In this document: positions 5,883-8,377 of the stretch, in pieces
Position numbering within the stretch: the first letter of the stretch is position 1
Layout: each line of letters begins with the position of its first letter
Assembly: GCA_020354105.1 (NCBI GenBank)
Contig: CP070642.1
Location: 1,092,391 to 1,100,767 of the forward strand
Source: Chloroflexota bacterium
GTDB taxonomy: Bacteria > Chloroflexota > Dehalococcoidia > GIF9 > UBA5629
DNA: 8,377 nucleotides
Direction: 5' to 3'
Notes under the pieces: model-generated
Seen by the model: only the letters and a program-made list of their open reading frames with translations
Databases searched by the model: none
Told to the model about the DNA's origin: nothing
Program-made: the position numbers and the translations under genes

Positions 5883-6611
5883 ATGAGGAAACTGAGTCTA
5901 CTCTTCTTGGTAGTAATCTGCCTTGTTTTCTCATCTGCTTGTGTGAGCAAGGAGGTGCCAGTTACAGAGACATATTATGAAACGGTGTACAGGACTGAGT
6001 CCTACGTCGAGTATGGAGAGGAGCAACGAGTTCATATAAAACCTGCATGGACACGACAGGCTTGGGTAGGTTTGGGGTTCGTAGAGTGGGAGAAAACAGA
6101 ATCCTGGTCTTTCTTTGAAGGATATGACATTAGCCTGGCTAAAGATTCAGAGAGCCAGGTAGAGCTGACACTATGGGCAGATAGCTCAGCTTGGGCTATA
6201 CTAGTTGTTGACCTTACCGGATTAGGACCACTCTCTGTACCTCCTGCAAGGAGTCCATTGGGTGAGAAAGTGGTTATCGAAGACGGACAGACAAAAATTG
6301 TAACTGATCCGGCGTCAGAGGAATGGCTTGCTAGCCTAAATGCTATCGTGGCAGACCCCAAGCGCATCCTATACCTTACTACGTTAAATCAATACACTAG
6401 CCGAAAAATTACAGTTATTACCACTGGAGTAGACGAGTTTATGATGATTATTTCCACGCCACCTTCAATAAGTCCTATTATTGAAAGGGTCCAGCTAATC
6501 TGGCAGAGTAAATCGGTTGAGGAAAGGCAAATTCCCTATGAAGTGGAGAAAGAGCGGACGGTAACCAAAATCGAGAAAGTGCCCATCTGGGAAGCCGTTT
6601 TTGGAGAATAA
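5883..6611 (+). CDS. Small predicted secreted lipoprotein of unknown function
   Basis: This is the only plus-strand gene in the window and I do not recognise its family. The start at ATG 5883 is chosen because GGGAGG lies 8 bases upstream (six bases from GGAGG to the ATG) and because the encoded N-terminus MRKLSLLFLVVICLVFSSAC is a textbook lipoprotein signal: two basic residues, a hydrophobic core, then a cleavage-site Cys20. The lipobox is FSSAC, with Ser instead of Leu/Val at -3, so it is slightly atypical. The mature part (about 222 residues) begins with a Thr/Tyr/Glu-rich segment, VPVTETYYETVYRTES at 25-40. It has a probable beta-rich middle and ends with a similar charged, valine-spaced segment (RQIPYEVEKERTVTKIEKVP at 215-234). 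Codons such as ATA, CTA and AGA seem commoner than in neighbours. It is divergent from the aminotransferase and convergent with ahcY, so it is its own transcription unit. Anchoring on the outer face of the cytoplasmic membrane is inferred. Confidence 0.8.
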   Translation: MRKLSLLFLVVICLVFSSACVSKEVPVTETYYETVYRTESYVEYGEEQRVHIKPAWTRQAWVGLGFVEWEKTESWSFFEGYDISLAKDSESQVELTLWADSSAWAILVVDLTGLGPLSVPPARSPLGEKVVIEDGQTKIVTDPASEEWLASLNAIVADPKRILYLTTLNQYTSRKITVITTGVDEFMMIISTPPSISPIIERVQLIWQSKSVEERQIPYEVEKERTVTKIEKVPIWEAVFGE

Positions 6612-6660
6612 TCCCGCTGAAAACATGTACCCACCGATCATATCCCGAATTCCCTAGCCT

Positions 6661-6688
6661 GCCTGATTTAAATTGTCCAATATCAGGC
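6661..6688. terminator. Hairpin between the convergent lipoprotein and ahcY genes
   Basis: GCCTGAT at 6661-6667 pairs perfectly with ATCAGGC at 6682-6688 across a 14-base AT-rich loop. A second, competing pairing joins TAGCCTG (6655-6661) with CAGGCTA (6710-6716), which reaches the ahcY stop codon. The location between two convergent stops fits a bidirectional terminator. Neither side has a strong T-run (only CCTTTG on the plus strand), so Rho-independent termination is uncertain. Confidence 0.4.
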
Positions 6689-6713
6689 CTTTGCGCCGGT
6701 CTTTGATTTCAGG

Positions 6714-7976
6714 CTATGTCCCCTCTTCCCAGCTCTCCAGGTATTTCTTTTGCTCTTTGGTCAGGGAATCTATGGCTATGTTCATGGCTTTAAGCTTCAG
6801 CCGCCCCACTTCGTTATCTATTTCCTCGGGCACGGGATAGACCTTTGGCTTGAGCTTTCCTTTATTCTCAACCAGGTATTCCAGGCATAGCGCCTGGTTG
6901 GCAAAGCTCATGTCCATGACGCTGGCTGGATGCCCTTCCGCAGCCGCCAGATTTATCAGCCTGCCTTCACCCAGAAGTGAAATTCGCCGTCCGTCAGCCA
7001 AGGTGTATTCCTCGACGGAGGGGCGCATCTGCCTTTTCTTTTTGGACAGTTTTTCCAACGCCGGTATGTTTATCTCCACGTTGAAATGACCGCTGTTAGC
7101 CAGAATAGCCCCGTCCTTCATCTTTGAGAAGTGGTCTTTGTCGATAACATTGAGGTCTCCGGTAGCGGTGATGAATATGTCTCCAATCTTAGCCGCCTCG
7201 ATTAGTGGCATGACCTGATAGCCGTCCATAGCCGCTTCTAGCGCTGAGATAGGGTCGACCTCGGTAATAATTATCCAGGCGCCCATTCCCTGGGCCCGCC
7301 TAGCTATGCCCCTGCCGCACCAGCCGTAGCCGCAGACCACCACCTTTTTCCCCGCCCACAGAACATTCGTGGCTCGTGTGATGCCGTCGATAGTGCTCTG
7401 TCCTGTGCCATAGCGGTTATCGAAGAAGTGCTTGGTTTTGGCATCGTTCACGGCGACGATGGGATATTTCAGTTTACCTTCCTCTGCCATGTTTCTCAAT
7501 CTTATAACGCCGGTGGTGGTTTCCTCGGTGCCACCGATTATGTGAGCCAGAAGCTGAGTCTTTTCCCTGTGTGCGGTGCTGACCAGGTCGGCGCCGTCAT
7601 CCACGGTTAGCTGCGGTTTATGTTCCAGTGCGGAGATTATGTGCTTGTAATAGGTCTTGTTATCCTCGCCCTTTATGGCGAAGGTGGGCATCCCGTATTC
7701 AACGAGCGCTGCTGCCACGTCATCCTGAGTGCTCAGCGGATTTGAGGCGCATAGGACTAAATCGGCACCGCCATCTTTCAGGGTTAAAGCCAGGTTGGCT
7801 GTCTCCGTGGTTATATGCAGACAGGCGGAGATGCGAACACCTTTCAAAGGCTTCGACTTGGCAAACCTTTCTTTTATTAGCCTCAATACCGGCATCTCAC
7901 GGCTGGCCCACTCGATGCGCAGCTTGCCGGCTGAAGCAAGAGAGGTGTCTTTAACATCGTAGCTTTTTGTACTCAT
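6714..7976 (-). CDS. ahcY: Adenosylhomocysteinase (S-adenosyl- or S-inosyl-L-homocysteine hydrolase), short archaeal/Thermotoga-like type
   Basis: AhcY reversibly splits S-adenosylhomocysteine, the by-product of methyltransferases, into adenosine and homocysteine using tightly bound NAD; it acts in the cytosol. In 420 residues I see GGTEETTTG at 148-156 (catalytic Glu152 and NAD-contacting threonines), Lys182 and Asp186 in TKHFFDNRYGTGQS, the Rossmann loop CGYGWCGRGIA at 215-225, and NSGHFNVEI at about 294-302. By alignment from memory, the position of human Cys195 is Thr191 here. The C-terminus ends in YLESWEEGT without the Lys/Tyr-containing tail (DHYRY) of eukaryotic and many bacterial enzymes. 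Both traits are typical of archaeal and Thermotoga-like enzymes, one of which (Methanocaldococcus jannaschii) prefers S-inosylhomocysteine. The start is supported by AGGAG six bases upstream. It completes the methyl cycle begun by metK in the same window. Confidence 0.95.
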   Translation of the reverse strand: MSTKSYDVKDTSLASAGKLRIEWASREMPVLRLIKERFAKSKPLKGVRISACLHITTETANLALTLKDGGADLVLCASNPLSTQDDVAAALVEYGMPTFAIKGEDNKTYYKHIISALEHKPQLTVDDGADLVSTAHREKTQLLAHIIGGTEETTTGVIRLRNMAEEGKLKYPIVAVNDAKTKHFFDNRYGTGQSTIDGITRATNVLWAGKKVVVCGYGWCGRGIARRAQGMGAWIIITEVDPISALEAAMDGYQVMPLIEAAKIGDIFITATGDLNVIDKDHFSKMKDGAILANSGHFNVEINIPALEKLSKKKRQMRPSVEEYTLADGRRISLLGEGRLINLAAAEGHPASVMDMSFANQALCLEYLVENKGKLKPKVYPVPEEIDNEVGRLKLKAMNIAIDSLTKEQKKYLESWEEGT

Positions 7977-7982
7977 TAACTG

Positions 7983-7987
7983 CTCCT
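7983..7987 (-). promoter_or_regulatory. Ribosome binding site of ahcY
   Basis: AGGAG on the minus strand lies six bases before the ahcY ATG and supports that start. A TATAAT at 7990-7995 directly upstream is too close to serve as its -10 element, since transcription would begin inside the ribosome site. Confidence 0.7.
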
Positions 7988-8048
7988 AAATTATAATTTA
8001 TCCAAAACCTGTCTGCATGAAAGGCTATTTTAGCGCAACATGCTGCCG

Positions 8049-8377
8049 TCATTTCCTTTGCACGCTGGTGACGTACCAGTCCTCGGGCAGGTCGTTACTG
8101 GTATCAACGATGAAGTGGATAATATTAAGGTCGGGATAAGAGCTCTTTAAGTCGTCTAGGTTCACTTCTTCGAGCTTCTTTTTATTGCTTAAGTAGGCTT
8201 CTTCGGTAATTGCGTTCGATTCATAATTTTCCTTGGTCCGCCTTAATATCCGTGCTATGGATATTTCCTGCGGGCAATCCGTCTGCATGATGATGAAGGT
8301 CAGGTTGTGCTTGGCGGCTATGGCAGCGGCACGTCTCCTTAACGCCTGGGTAACGAAGGTAGCATCGAGAATCAAAC
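8049..8377 (-). CDS. C-terminal part of a P-loop kinase, AAA_33-like (runs off the right edge)
   Basis: The frame is open to the end of the window, so the true start and the Walker A region are missing; about 109 codons remain before the TGA at 8049-8051. The visible part begins with LILDATF, followed by an arginine-rich helix (ALRRRAAAIAA), a strand LTFIIMQTDCP and EISIARILRR. This order matches the second half of P-loop kinases of the AAA_33/gluconate-kinase-like group, where the acid after the hydrophobic strand and the lid arginines act in phosphate transfer. The TTG at 8375 that could serve as a start is most likely an internal leucine codon. The substrate is unknown; such domains occur alone or fused behind an aminoglycoside-phosphotransferase-like domain, which the missing part would decide. 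It lies 72 bases upstream of ahcY on the same strand and may be co-transcribed with it. Confidence 0.75.
   Translation of the reverse strand, partial: LILDATFVTQALRRRAAAIAAKHNLTFIIMQTDCPQEISIARILRRTKENYESNAITEEAYLSNKKKLEEVNLDDLKSSYPDLNIIHFIVDTSNDLPEDWYVTSVQRK

Noticed and set aside
5841..5883. GTG at 5841 as start of the lipoprotein
   Set aside because: It falls within the predicted promoter, has no Shine-Dalgarno, and would place 14 polar residues before a perfect signal peptide; ATG 5883 follows GGGAGG.
7628..7954. Plus-strand open frame of 108 codons, and an overlapping one at 7729-7962
   Set aside because: Both are antisense to the N-terminal half of ahcY and have an Arg/Trp/Cys-rich, low-complexity composition typical of a shadow.
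7990..7995. TATAAT upstream of ahcY as its promoter
   Set aside because: It is so close to the AGGAG ribosome site that the transcript would lack or truncate it, and no -35 partner is found 16-18 bases upstream.
8373..8375. TTG at 8375 as the start of the edge kinase
   Set aside because: The frame stays open to the window end and the leucine belongs to a hydrophobic strand (LILDATF) that is internal in this family.

Overview
The window reads as ordinary bacterial chromosome, about half G+C, densely packed and mostly on the minus strand. The mix of a bifunctional phosphoglucose/phosphomannose isomerase, a phosphohexomutase, MetK, a short archaeal/Thermotoga-type AhcY and an unnamed kinase-like protein recalls Chloroflexota, especially Dehalococcoidia. 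That assignment is from memory of gene content and is an inference, not a search result. I see no mobile element, CRISPR array, tRNA or rRNA.

Layout, following minus-strand transcription from right to left. At the right edge (8377-8049) is the C-terminal part of a P-loop (AAA_33-like) kinase. After a 72-base gap comes ahcY (7976-6714). A plus-strand gene for a small secreted lipoprotein (5883-6611) then interrupts the run, convergent with ahcY and divergent from the next minus-strand gene. Left of a 261-base divergent intergenic region lies a run of five co-directional genes: a class III PLP aminotransferase (5621-4365), a divergent protein-kinase-fold protein (4349-3393), metK (3328-2120), a phosphoglucomutase/phosphomannomutase (2114-690) and a bifunctional phosphoglucose/phosphomannose isomerase (686 to beyond position 1). 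The last three are separated by only 5 and 3 bases. The first two are separated by 15 bases. A 64-base gap with a promoter-like TATAAT separates the two groups.

Two processes are clear. MetK makes S-adenosylmethionine and AhcY removes the S-adenosylhomocysteine left after methylation, so the activated-methyl cycle flanks the lipoprotein gene. The mutase and isomerase interconvert hexose 1- and 6-phosphates and glucose/mannose 6-phosphates, for sugar-nucleotide or compatible-solute supply. The aminotransferase and its kinase-like neighbour form a third unit of unknown substrate.

The points most worth a second look are the kinase-like protein, which keeps the core catalytic residues in a strongly diverged context; its tight pairing with the aminotransferase; a perfect 11-base inverted repeat placed almost symmetrically (46 and 47 bases) ahead of two divergent genes; and the active-site variant of AhcY, which leaves open S-inosylhomocysteine as a substrate.
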